Source: Pseudomonas sp. MN1F (GTDB lineage Bacteria; Pseudomonadota; Gammaproteobacteria; Pseudomonadales; Pseudomonadaceae). From it: 64,000 bases of DNA. The stretch lies in NCBI RefSeq assembly GCF_009391885.1, contig NZ_VZII01000062.1:39740-103739 (forward strand), in the 5' to 3' direction. Below the pieces are notes generated by a model. The model was not told where the DNA came from and ran no database searches. It saw nothing but the letters and a program-made list of their open reading frames with translations. Below are positions 16,619-24,255 of this stretch, in pieces; the stretch's first letter is position 1, and every line of letters starts with the position of its first letter. The position numbers and the translations under genes are program-made.

Positions 16619-18217
16619 TCAAGGGTGAGCCTTGTGCTCCCCACCCGCCAACAGATGCCGAATCTTCACCTCGACCCCATCGGTCTGCAGCATTCGCACC
16701 CGCGCCTCGATCTTCAGTTCCCCCCGGGTCACCCGATGGTGATGGCGCAAATGCTCCAGCCACGACTCCTCGAAGAAGAATTCCAGCCATAGCGCCGGAT
16801 CTGCACTGTCACGCATCAACCCCCATGAAAGCGCGCCATTGCGCTTGCGCATCGCCTCCAGCTCCCGCGCCGCCTGCTGGAACGCCTCGGCCTTGGCCGG
16901 CTCGATGTGGTACTCCACAGTCACCATTACCGGCCCGCTTTCCTGGTCCATGTCATCGCTCAGCACCGGTACCGGCCAGTGCAGGGACGGCGTCAGCTCC
17001 TCGGCCTCGGTCTCCGGCAAGGTGACCTTGCAGGTCAGCAATGTACCCAGCGCCAGGCCGCCCGCAGCCAGTAACAGGCTGAGGGTGATCGACCCATGGC
17101 TGGCCAGCGTACCCCACAGCAAGCCGCCGCTGGCCATGGCGCCAAAGAAGAACAGGATATACACCGACAACGCCCGCGCCCGTACCCAGGCCGGTACCGA
17201 GGTCTGCGCCGCCACCTGCAGGTTGGACAGCACCGCGATCCACGCCGCGCCGCTGAGCAGCATTGCCGGCAGCAATACGTAGAAGCTGCGTACCAGTGCC
17301 AGGGCCAGCAGGAACAGGGCATACAACAGGCTGGCAAGCATCACCAGGCGGTCGCGGCTGATGCGCTCGCGCAGGCGAGGCAGCAGCGTGGCGCCGGCCA
17401 CCGCACCGATACCGATGGCCGCCAGCAGCAGGCCGAAGTCGGCTGCAGTGCCATGCATCTCGCCGCGCACGATCAATGGCAGCAGCGAGGTCCCGGCGCT
17501 GGCGCAAAAAAAGAACGCCAAGGCCCGCAACAGTACGGCCTGCAAGGGTTTGGCGCTGCGCGCAAAGCGCAGGCCGGTGCGCATGGCGCCGACGAAGCGC
17601 TCGGCCGGCAGCAACGGCGCCTTCACTTCGCGCTTCCACAGGAACAGCACCAGGATCACCCCGGCGAAGGACGCGGCATTCAGGGCGAACGTCAGCCACG
17701 GGCCGACCATGCTCACCACCACGCCGGCCAGCGCCGGGCCGATGGCGCGGGACACGTTGATGCCGACACTGGAAATGGCCACCGCGTTGGCCAGGTCTTC
17801 CTTGCCCACCAGCTCAGGCGTCAGCGCGCTCCAGGCCGGCATCATCAACGCCGTGCCGATGCCCAGCGCCAATGTCAGTACCAGCAGCAGGGTGACGTTC
17901 ATCAGCCCGAGCAGCGTCAAGCTCGCCAGTACCACGGCCACCGATGACATCCACAACTGCACCAGCAGCAAGTAGCGGCGCTTGTCGACGATATCCGCCG
18001 CCGCGCCGGCCGGCAGGGCGAGGAAGAACATCGGCAGCGAGCCGGCCACCTGGATCAGCGCCACGTGCAAAGGGTTGGCCGACAGCGTGGTCATCAGCCA
18101 GCCGGCGCCCACTTCGTGCATCCAGGTGCCGATGTTGGAAGCGATGGTGGCGATCCACAGCATGCGGAAAGTGGTGTTGCGCAACGGGCTCCAGGCGCCT
18201 GAAGGGGAAGTGCTCAT
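16619..18217 (-). CDS. MFS transporter with C-terminal ABM-like domain (MFS_3 type)
   Basis: A 532-residue protein. About 400 residues form twelve membrane helices of the EntS/MFS_3 exporter type (RMLWIATIASNIGTWMHEVG near the start; the signature ALPAGAAADIVDKRRYL). A soluble tail from about residue 425 (VMVTVEYHIEPAKAEAFQQA, then LWLEFFFEESWLEHLRHH) looks like an ABM barrel, as is common in this family. Members export siderophores, drugs or metabolites. The ATG is one base after the stop of the OprD-type porin gene, so the two are translationally linked and probably cooperate in moving one compound. Confidence 0.88.
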   Translation of the reverse strand: MSTSPSGAWSPLRNTTFRMLWIATIASNIGTWMHEVGAGWLMTTLSANPLHVALIQVAGSLPMFFLALPAGAAADIVDKRRYLLLVQLWMSSVAVVLASLTLLGLMNVTLLLVLTLALGIGTALMMPAWSALTPELVGKEDLANAVAISSVGINVSRAIGPALAGVVVSMVGPWLTFALNAASFAGVILVLFLWKREVKAPLLPAERFVGAMRTGLRFARSAKPLQAVLLRALAFFFCASAGTSLLPLIVRGEMHGTAADFGLLLAAIGIGAVAGATLLPRLRERISRDRLVMLASLLYALFLLALALVRSFYVLLPAMLLSGAAWIAVLSNLQVAAQTSVPAWVRARALSVYILFFFGAMASGGLLWGTLASHGSITLSLLLAAGGLALGTLLTCKVTLPETEAEELTPSLHWPVPVLSDDMDQESGPVMVTVEYHIEPAKAEAFQQAARELEAMRKRNGALSWGLMRDSADPALWLEFFFEESWLEHLRHHHRVTRGELKIEARVRMLQTDGVEVKIRHLLAGGEHKAHP

Positions 18218-18218
18218 G

Positions 18219-19481
18219 TCAGAAGCTGCCTTTGAGTGGGTATTCGATGATCAGGTAGAGGCGGTCGATGTCATCGCCGGCCTGGGCCTGGTTGGCGCGG
18301 TGGCTGACGTGGGAGAGCGACAGGCTGAGGTCTTTGGCTGCGCCCGACTGCACCACGTATTTCAGGTCGACGTCGCGTTCCCAGTGCTTGCCGCCCTGGC
18401 CTTGCTGGCCCACATAGGCACCGCTGGCCGGGGCGTGGCTGCCGTCGATGCCGCGGCCGCTGACGTAGCGGCCCATCAGGCTAAGGCCCGGGACGCCGAG
18501 GGTGGCGAAGTTGAGGTCGTAGCGCAGTTGCCACGAGCGTTCGCCGGGGCCGTTGAAGTCGGCGTACTTGATCGAGTTGGCCAGGTAGATGGAGTCGCCA
18601 CCGACGAAGTCGAACGGCGTGTCGCCCTCGACCTTCTGGTAGGCCAGGGTCAGGGCCTGAGCGCCGAAGCTGTACTTGCCCAGCAGGCTGTAGGCGAGGG
18701 TGTCGATCGCTCCGGCGCTGGCGTTGCCGGTGTCGCGGGTCTTGTAGAGATTGCCGTCCAGGCGCCAGTTGCCTTGGGCCAGGTTGAGGTTGAGGTAGGC
18801 CTGGCGCCAGGTGTCCTCCAGCTCCCCGGCGTACAGCGCACCACCGAACGGGCCGTGCGGCGCGAAGGTGGCACCGGCCAGGCTGATGACGCGGTTGTGG
18901 GTTGTGGCGCCGTAGCCGCTGAAGTCGTCGTGGGTGGAGCTATTGTCCTGGTTGTTGAAGGCCGTGAAACGGCCTGCCTGCAAACGCCAATCGGGCAGGT
19001 CTGTGTTCTCCAGGAACCAGCCGGTGGCGTATTCAGGGTGCAGACGTTTGTCGCCTGTGTCGAACACAGGGGTCTCCACCATCATTTCGCCGTAGCGCAA
19101 CTGGGTGTTGCCCAGGCGCAGCTTGAGCGCGGCGCCAGCGCTGGAGTAATCGGATTCGGCGCGGCCATCGCTGTCGCGGGGCAGCAGGCCGGTGCCGGCA
19201 TGGCCGCGACCGCCGTCGAGTTTGAGACCGAGGAAACCGTGGGCGTCGAGGCCGACGCCGAGCGTGCCCTCGGTGAAGCCGGAGCGAACTTCGCCGATGA
19301 AACCCTGGGCCCATTCCTGACGGTAGTTCTGACCGCTGGCGGAGGGCGAGCGGAAGTCGCTGTGCAGGAAGTAGTTACGGCTGAGCAGCGACCAGCCGGG
19401 TTCGTCTGCCTGGCCGAGTGCCGGGAAGAGGACGAGGGTGGCGAACAGGGCGCGGCCTGGTCCGTGATTGGCGCGGATCAT
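18219..19481 (-). CDS. OprD family outer-membrane porin
   Basis: A 420-residue porin with an N-terminal signal peptide (cleavage likely after ALGQA) and an 18-strand OprD-type barrel pattern: LLSRNYFLHSDFRS, the QEWAQGFIGEVRSGFTEG turn, GRFTAFNNQDNSSTHDDFSG, and a C-terminal strand ending in Phe (YLIIEYPLKGSF). OprD channels take up specific small acids, amino acids or aromatic compounds. It is the first gene of a two-gene operon with the MFS transporter (one base between). The substrate is unknown; nearby hydrolases suggest an ester or amide compound. Confidence 0.92.
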   Translation of the reverse strand: MIRANHGPGRALFATLVLFPALGQADEPGWSLLSRNYFLHSDFRSPSASGQNYRQEWAQGFIGEVRSGFTEGTLGVGLDAHGFLGLKLDGGRGHAGTGLLPRDSDGRAESDYSSAGAALKLRLGNTQLRYGEMMVETPVFDTGDKRLHPEYATGWFLENTDLPDWRLQAGRFTAFNNQDNSSTHDDFSGYGATTHNRVISLAGATFAPHGPFGGALYAGELEDTWRQAYLNLNLAQGNWRLDGNLYKTRDTGNASAGAIDTLAYSLLGKYSFGAQALTLAYQKVEGDTPFDFVGGDSIYLANSIKYADFNGPGERSWQLRYDLNFATLGVPGLSLMGRYVSGRGIDGSHAPASGAYVGQQGQGGKHWERDVDLKYVVQSGAAKDLSLSLSHVSHRANQAQAGDDIDRLYLIIEYPLKGSF

Positions 19482-19562
19482 GGAGGCTCCGGGGGGGATG
19501 ATCCGGGACTGTGAAGCAAGGATAGGTCAGGGGTCTTGTAAGGGTGTGCTGGAGTCGGCCCG

Positions 19563-20420
19563 CTAGAGGCTGAAGGCCTGCGCGATGGCGTCGATCACCA
19601 CGCGCACCCGCGCCGTGTGGCGCACGTCCTGATGGGTCACCAGCCAGATTTCGTAAGGCGTGCGCTGCGCCCAGACCTGCTGCAACCCATCCCTTTCTCC
19701 CAGGGGGACCGGCAGCTCGCCCAGCCCGATGCCACTGGCCAGCGCCCGTCGCACCAGCAACCCCGAGGTGCAGGTCATGGCGATCCGCCCTTGGGCGATG
19801 GGCTCGCCCGCCAGGGTCACTTCCTTGCCGGTGTCCAGATACGGTTGATAGACCACCAGCTCATGTCCGGCAAACGCACTCCCGGGCAGCGGCTCGCCAC
19901 ACCGTTGCAGATACTCGCGGGAAGCGAACAGCCCACTGTGCCAGCGTGCCAGGCGGCGCACCACCAGCTCGGGGTTGTCTGGCTTGTGCGTGCGCACGGC
20001 GATATCAGCCTCTCGCTGGCTGAGGTTGAGCATCTGCGTCGATGCCTGCAGCTGTACTTCGATCCCAGGATGTTTCAGGCGCAGCCGGGCGACCGCCGGG
20101 ATGATGAAGTCCAGGGCGAAGGAGTCGGTGGTGGTGACGCGCACCACGCCGCTCAGGCGATCATCCAGGCCGAGGATCTGCCGCTGCAGGCCAGCGGCGG
20201 CGGCCTCCATTTCAAGGGCCGCACGCATGGCCACCTCGCCAGCGCTGGTCAGCGAGTAACCGCTGGAAGTGCGCAGGAACAGTGTCGCATCCAGTGCACC
20301 TTCCAGCGAAGCGAGCCGGCGGCCGACGGTCGCCTGGTCCACCCCCAGGCTGCGGGCCGCGCCGCGCAGGGTCTGCTCGCGACACAGGGCGAGGAATATG
20401 CGGGTGTCATCCCAGTTCAT
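19563..20420 (-). CDS. LysR family regulator divergent from a YbfB-type MFS gene
   Basis: A 285-residue LysR protein. The helix-turn-helix reads MNWDDTRIFLALCREQTLRG, then AARSLGVDQATVGRRLASLE, a form seen in LysR proteins with the MDWDD start. ATG 20420 was chosen because MNWDD is the family start; the ORF extends five codons further. It is divergent from the MFS gene at 20549. A TGCAT-aa-ATGCA palindrome lies between them. It also sits 81 bases from the start of the oprD-like gene downstream, in the same orientation. Confidence 0.88.
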   Translation of the reverse strand: MNWDDTRIFLALCREQTLRGAARSLGVDQATVGRRLASLEGALDATLFLRTSSGYSLTSAGEVAMRAALEMEAAAAGLQRQILGLDDRLSGVVRVTTTDSFALDFIIPAVARLRLKHPGIEVQLQASTQMLNLSQREADIAVRTHKPDNPELVVRRLARWHSGLFASREYLQRCGEPLPGSAFAGHELVVYQPYLDTGKEVTLAGEPIAQGRIAMTCTSGLLVRRALASGIGLGELPVPLGERDGLQQVWAQRTPYEIWLVTHQDVRHTARVRVVIDAIAQAFSL

Positions 20421-20438
20421 CAGGGCTCTCCTCATTGA

Positions 20439-20450
20439 TGCATAAATGCA
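20439..20450. promoter_or_regulatory. 12-bp palindrome in a LysR/MFS divergent region
   Basis: TGCAT-AA-ATGCA lies 19 bases from the LysR start and 99 bases from the MFS start. It is a possible operator, supported only by symmetry and place. Confidence 0.3.
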
Positions 20451-20548
20451 GGCTAATGATGAAAACTCGCTGCGTTATTCATCGCTCGGCGACTTTATGC
20501 TTTTCCCATCGTCATCAACAAGCGCCTGATCCGGCGCAAGGGAAGATC

Positions 20549-21745
20549 ATGAACGCCTCAACTCAACGTGCGCCTTGGCTGCCGATCTGGGCCGGGCTGT
20601 GTGCCAGCCTGGTCGGTATTGGGCTGGCGCGGTTTGCCTATACACCCCTGGTCCCGGCGCTCATCGATGCGCACTGGTTTGCCAGTTCGGCGGTGGTCTA
20701 TCTCGGCGCGGCCAACCTCGCGGGTTACCTGATCGGGGCGTTGTTCGGCAGGCCGTTGGCGTCGCGCTGGTCGAGCGCAGTGGTGCTGCGCGGCATGATG
20801 GTGTTGGTCAGCCTGGCGTTTCTGGCTTGTGCCTGGCCGCTGTCAGTGAGCTGGTTCTTCGGCTGGCGACTGCTGTCGGGTGTGGCCGGTGGGGTGATCA
20901 TGGTGCTGGCGGCCAGCACCATCCTGCCTCATGTGGCGGCCTCGCGCCGCGGGCTGGCCAGCGGCGCGATCTTCCTCGGCATCGGCTTGGGTATCGCCGG
21001 CGCCGCAAGCCTGGTGCCGTGGCTGCTGGGTATAGGGCTGCAGCAAACCTGGCTGGGGCTGGCTGCGATGTCGCTGCTGCTGACCGTCGGCAGTTGGGCT
21101 GGCTGGCCTGTGGAGCATGAGCCGCAGGCGATAACGGTCAACCAGCAGGCGGCCGTTTCACCTGCGATCATCGTACTGTTCGGCCAATACGCACTGATGG
21201 CCACCGCACTGGTGGCACCGATGATGTTCCTGGTGGACTACGTGAGTCGTGGCCTGGGCGCAGGCACTCATGCCGGTGCGGTAATCTGGGCCTTGTATGG
21301 ACTGGGCGCGATTGCCGGCCCGGTGTCGTATGGGTTTATGGCCGACCACCTGGGGGCACGCGCCGGCATTCGTCTGGTGCTGCTGGCGCAACTGGCCGCG
21401 CTCGGTGCCTTGCTGGCGAGTCACGACCTGCGTGTGTTGGGTGCTGCTGCGTTGCTGATCGGCTCGTTTCCGCCGGGCATCGTACCGCTGGCGCTGGCTC
21501 GTGTGCATCAACTGGTCGAAGGCCACGCCCAGCAGAACGCGACCTGGAGCCGGGCGACAGTCTCGTTCGCCAGCTTCCAGGCCATTGCCGGTTACGGCTA
21601 CTCGGCGCTGTTCGCCGCCACGGATGGCCGCTACGGTCCGCTGTTCGGCGTGGCAGCTGGCGCTGTGGTGCTGGCGCTGCTGGTCGACCTGCTGCTCAAG
21701 GAACGTCAGGCCATGTCGCTGATCGCAAACTCCTCGGCCAGGTGA
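20549..21745 (+). CDS. MFS transporter, YbfB/YjiJ type
   Basis: A 398-residue protein with about twelve membrane helices. The first helix carries the YbfB family pattern LCASLVGIGLARFAYTPLVPAL. AAGGGA precedes ATG 20549. Its 3' end overlaps the convergent LysR gene by 40 bases. Substrates of this family are poorly known; efflux of small metabolites is likely. The divergent LysR gene is its probable regulator. Confidence 0.88.
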   Translation: MNASTQRAPWLPIWAGLCASLVGIGLARFAYTPLVPALIDAHWFASSAVVYLGAANLAGYLIGALFGRPLASRWSSAVVLRGMMVLVSLAFLACAWPLSVSWFFGWRLLSGVAGGVIMVLAASTILPHVAASRRGLASGAIFLGIGLGIAGAASLVPWLLGIGLQQTWLGLAAMSLLLTVGSWAGWPVEHEPQAITVNQQAAVSPAIIVLFGQYALMATALVAPMMFLVDYVSRGLGAGTHAGAVIWALYGLGAIAGPVSYGFMADHLGARAGIRLVLLAQLAALGALLASHDLRVLGAAALLIGSFPPGIVPLALARVHQLVEGHAQQNATWSRATVSFASFQAIAGYGYSALFAATDGRYGPLFGVAAGAVVLALLVDLLLKERQAMSLIANSSAR

Positions 21746-22617
21746 TCGATCAACGCCCGTACCGATGGCAGCAACCCACGGCGCGACGGGAAGATCGCAT
21801 GCACGATGCCGCAACGCGGGTGCCAGTCCGGGATCAGTTCCACCAATCTTCCTGCCGCCAGGTCCTCGCGCACCGCCACCCGCGGCAAGTGCGCAATGCC
21901 CACCCCAGCCACCACGAAGTGGCGCAGGGCGAACAGGTCATCGGTCACCATGCGCGGTGTATGCGGGATGACGATGCTGCGGCTGCTGTCCTCGCCCTGG
22001 AACAGCTCCCACTGGTATTCCCGCTGGGCGCTGCCCCAGTGCACGCTCGGCAGGGTACTGAGCAGCTGCGGGTCGAAGCCTTTCGGCAGCTGTTCCAGAT
22101 ACTGCGGCTGGCCGACCAGGCACTGGGTGCTGTTGCTCAGCACCTTCATCACCATGTCGGTGTTCTCCAGCGGCGGGAAGCGCACCCGCAGGGCAATGTC
22201 GAAGCCCTCGTGCAGCAGGTCGACGCGGCGGTTGGTGCTCTCGATGAACAGTTCAACCTGTGGGTACTTGAGCATGTAGCGGGTCAGCATCGGCCCGACC
22301 CAGGAGTTGAGCAGGGTGGTCGGGCAACTGATGCGCACCAGCCCGCGTGGTTCACTGCGGTTGCGCTCGATGATCTCTGCCGCGCCTTCGGCCTCCACGC
22401 GCATGGCCAGGCAACGGTTGTAGTAGGCCTGGCCGATCTCGGTCAGCGAGCAGTGGCGGCTGGTGCGGTGCAGCAGGCGCACGCCAAGGCGGTCCTCAAG
22501 GTCGGCGATGCGCCGGCTGAGCTTCGACTTGGGCATGTCCAGCGCCCGCCCGGCCGGGGCGAAGCCACCGTGCTCCACGACTTGGGTGAAGTAGTAGAGG
22601 GAGTTGAGGTCTTCCAA
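21706..22617 (-). CDS. LysR family regulator divergent from ycaC copy 2
   Basis: A 303-residue LysR protein of the AaeR/PtxR-like branch: MEDLNSLYYFTQVVEHGGFA, PAGRALDMPKSKLSRRIADL, and a typical CPTTLLNSWVGPML start of the effector domain. Its upstream region, shared with ycaC copy 2, holds the dyad CGTTCT-N6-GGAACG just five bases before its own ATG. The same dyad occurs before ycaC copy 1, so this protein is the best candidate regulator of both copies. It overlaps the MFS gene tail by 40 bases on the opposite strand. Confidence 0.9.
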   Translation of the reverse strand: MEDLNSLYYFTQVVEHGGFAPAGRALDMPKSKLSRRIADLEDRLGVRLLHRTSRHCSLTEIGQAYYNRCLAMRVEAEGAAEIIERNRSEPRGLVRISCPTTLLNSWVGPMLTRYMLKYPQVELFIESTNRRVDLLHEGFDIALRVRFPPLENTDMVMKVLSNSTQCLVGQPQYLEQLPKGFDPQLLSTLPSVHWGSAQREYQWELFQGEDSSRSIVIPHTPRMVTDDLFALRHFVVAGVGIAHLPRVAVREDLAAGRLVELIPDWHPRCGIVHAIFPSRRGLLPSVRALIDHLAEEFAISDMA

Positions 22618-22621
22618 TGAT

Positions 22622-22639
22622 CGTTCTCCAGATGGAACG
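22622..22639. promoter_or_regulatory. Candidate LysR operator upstream of ycaC copy 2
   Basis: CGTTCT-ccagat-GGAACG followed by CTAAAG, 131 bases before the hydrolase start and five bases from the LysR start. It is the counterpart of the site at 12111. Much of the remaining 100 bases up to the start is also conserved between the two loci (for example CCCATCAACGCGAAACACCC). Confidence 0.6.
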
Positions 22640-22752
22640 CTAAAGGCAATTTTCGCAGTCTACCGCCGTAAAGGTGATGATTTTAATCTGTGCCCATCAA
22701 CGCGAAACACCCCAGATTGCTGAAAAATTCATAAACCTTAGGAGCACAGACC

Positions 22753-23382
22753 ATGAGCAAATTCACCTACAACCGCCTGAACAAAGACGACGCCGCCGTA
22801 CTGCTGGTTGACCACCAGGCTGGCCTGCTGTCTCTGGTGCGCGATATCGAGCCGGACAAGTTCAAGAACAACGTGCTGGCCCTGGCGGACCTTGCCAAGT
22901 TCTTCAACTTGCCGACCATCCTCACCACCAGCTTCGAGCAAGGCCCCAACGGCCCGCTGGTGCCTGAGCTGAAAGCACTGTTCCCGGATGCCCCGTACAT
23001 CGCCCGCCCAGGTCAGATCAACGCCTGGGACAACGAAGACTTCGTCAAGGCGGTGAAGGCGACTGGCAAGAAGCAGCTGATTATTGCCGGCGTGGTGACT
23101 GAAGTGTGCGTAGCGTTCCCGGCGCTGGCTGCTCTGGAAGAAGAGTTTGACGTGTTCGTGGTGACCGATGCTTCCGGGACCTTCAATGAAATGACCCGTG
23201 ATGCTGCACACGACCGCATGAGCCGGGCCGGTGCCCAGCTGATGACCTGGTTCGGCGTGGCCTGTGAGTTGCACCGTGACTGGCGCAACGATATTGAAGG
23301 GCTGGCAGCGTTGTGTTCCAACCATATTCCGGATTACCGCAATCTCATGACCAGCTATAACGCGCTGACTGCTGTTAAGTAA
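22753..23382 (+). CDS. YcaC-type isochorismatase-fold hydrolase, copy 2
   Basis: A 209-residue near-twin of the protein at 12241 (11 differences counted by eye). It keeps Asp20 (VLLVDHQAGL) and Cys119 (VVTEVCVAFP). TTAGGAG lies upstream of ATG 22753. It is divergent from a LysR gene and ends at a strong bidirectional terminator. The related E. coli YcaC is a multimeric hydrolase of unknown substrate. Keeping two close copies with the same operator suggests dosage or a recent duplication. Confidence 0.9.
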   Translation: MSKFTYNRLNKDDAAVLLVDHQAGLLSLVRDIEPDKFKNNVLALADLAKFFNLPTILTTSFEQGPNGPLVPELKALFPDAPYIARPGQINAWDNEDFVKAVKATGKKQLIIAGVVTEVCVAFPALAALEEEFDVFVVTDASGTFNEMTRDAAHDRMSRAGAQLMTWFGVACELHRDWRNDIEGLAALCSNHIPDYRNLMTSYNALTAVK

Positions 23383-23401
23383 CAGCGACCAGTTCAAACA
23401 G

Positions 23402-23438
23402 AAAAGGCCGGCCCCAACGTGGGGCCGGCCTTTTCTTT
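23402..23438. terminator. Intrinsic terminator after ycaC copy 2
   Basis: AAAAGGCCGGCCCC-aacgt-GGGGCCGGCCTTTT is a perfect 14-bp inverted repeat followed by further T residues. Confidence 0.9.
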
Positions 23439-23616
23439 TTGGGTACTGACAGCCCGCATCAGCACAGCCCCTGCGCAAGCGGCTGTGAGGATGATTTGGC
23501 TCCGGCTACATCCTTTTTGGGAAATCTCTTACATAGAGAAGCGGATGGCATCACGGCGCTAAGTGGGAAGGTCAAGAGCAGACTGGATAGCCCGGAAATC
23601 TTTCAGGAGTGTCCCC

Positions 23617-23679
23617 ATGAGCCGCGCCAATGCCCGCTTGAAAAGTGTAAGGCATGACCTTACACTCAATCACCAATGA
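23617..23679 (+). CDS. Possible 20-residue leader ORF upstream of higB
   Basis: ATG 23617 has CAGGAG upstream and reads for 20 codons. It stops at TGA 23677-23679, which overlaps the higB ATG (ATGA). The candidate HigA operator lies inside it. It could couple translation into higB, which has no ribosome site of its own. It may equally be chance, because the predicted higB promoter lies within this ORF. Confidence 0.2.
   Translation: MSRANARLKSVRHDLTLNHQ
23638..23666 (+). promoter_or_regulatory. higBA promoter overlapped by a perfect dyad (HigA operator)
   Basis: TTGAAA (23638-23643), a 17-base spacer and TACACT (23661-23666) form a sigma-70 promoter. The perfect inverted repeat GTGTAAGG-catga-CCTTACAC (23645-23665) covers the spacer and -10 box, the usual arrangement for antitoxin autorepression. 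The predicted transcript start is only about three bases before the higB ATG. Confidence 0.7.
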
Positions 23680-23954
23680 TCAGGAGTTTCAGGCACAAAG
23701 GCCTGCGTCTGCTCCATCAACAGCGTGACTCGTCTGGGGTACGTGCAGATCATGTCAATCGCTTGCGTCGCTTGCTTGCTTCCCTTGAGGTCGCACAAAC
23801 GCCTGCAGACATGAACCGTCCAGGTAACCGCCTTCATCCTCTGCATGGAAAGCTGGACAGCTTTTGGGCAGTGAATGTCTCGGGTAACTGGCGTCTGGTG
23901 TTCCGCTTCATTGGTACTGATGTGGAGCTTGTCGATTATCTCGATTACCACTAG
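23676..23954 (+). CDS. higB: HigB-type toxin (RelE superfamily mRNA interferase)
   Basis: A 92-residue toxin. The pattern is that of HigB/GraT: start MIRSFRHKGLRLL, central LRRLLASLEVAQTPADMNRP, then LHPLHGKLDSFWAVNVSGNW and RLVFRF. Such toxins cut mRNA on the ribosome and are held off by HigA, encoded 12 bases downstream. There is no Shine-Dalgarno sequence before ATG 23676, so it may be translated from a near-leaderless mRNA or by coupling to the short ORF upstream. The promoter/operator dyad lies immediately upstream. Confidence 0.88.
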   Translation: MIRSFRHKGLRLLHQQRDSSGVRADHVNRLRRLLASLEVAQTPADMNRPGNRLHPLHGKLDSFWAVNVSGNWRLVFRFIGTDVELVDYLDYH

Positions 23955-23966
23955 GAGGATTCATCC

Positions 23967-24251
23967 ATGCCTATGTTCGATCCTCCCCATCCTGGGGAAT
24001 CCTTGCGAGAAGACGTGCTGCCTGCAATTGGCATGAATGTCACTGAGTTGGCCCGCCACCTTGGCTATTCGCGAGGGCAGTTATCCACAGTGCTCAATGG
24101 GCGCGCCGCCATTTCAGCCGATCTTGCGTATCGACTTGAGCTGGCGGGTCTTGGTCCTGCCCGGCAGTATCTTGCTGAACAGGCAGCTTACGATTTATGG
24201 CAAGCCGCGCACCGTGAGCATCCACAGATAGCGCGGCTGGTGATTGCCTGA
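23967..24251 (+). CDS. higA: HigA-type antitoxin (XRE family)
   Basis: A 94-residue antitoxin: start MPMFDPPHPGESLREDVLPA, helix-turn-helix VTELARHLGYSRGQLSTVLN, then GRAAISADLAYRLELAGLG. It neutralises HigB and represses the operon through the dyad at 23645-23665. TAGGAGG, overlapping the higB stop, gives a strong ribosome site, in contrast to higB; this favours excess antitoxin. Its stop is four bases from the stop of the convergent Kef-type gene. Confidence 0.9.
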   Translation: MPMFDPPHPGESLREDVLPAIGMNVTELARHLGYSRGQLSTVLNGRAAISADLAYRLELAGLGPARQYLAEQAAYDLWQAAHREHPQIARLVIA

Positions 24252-24255
24252 CTAC

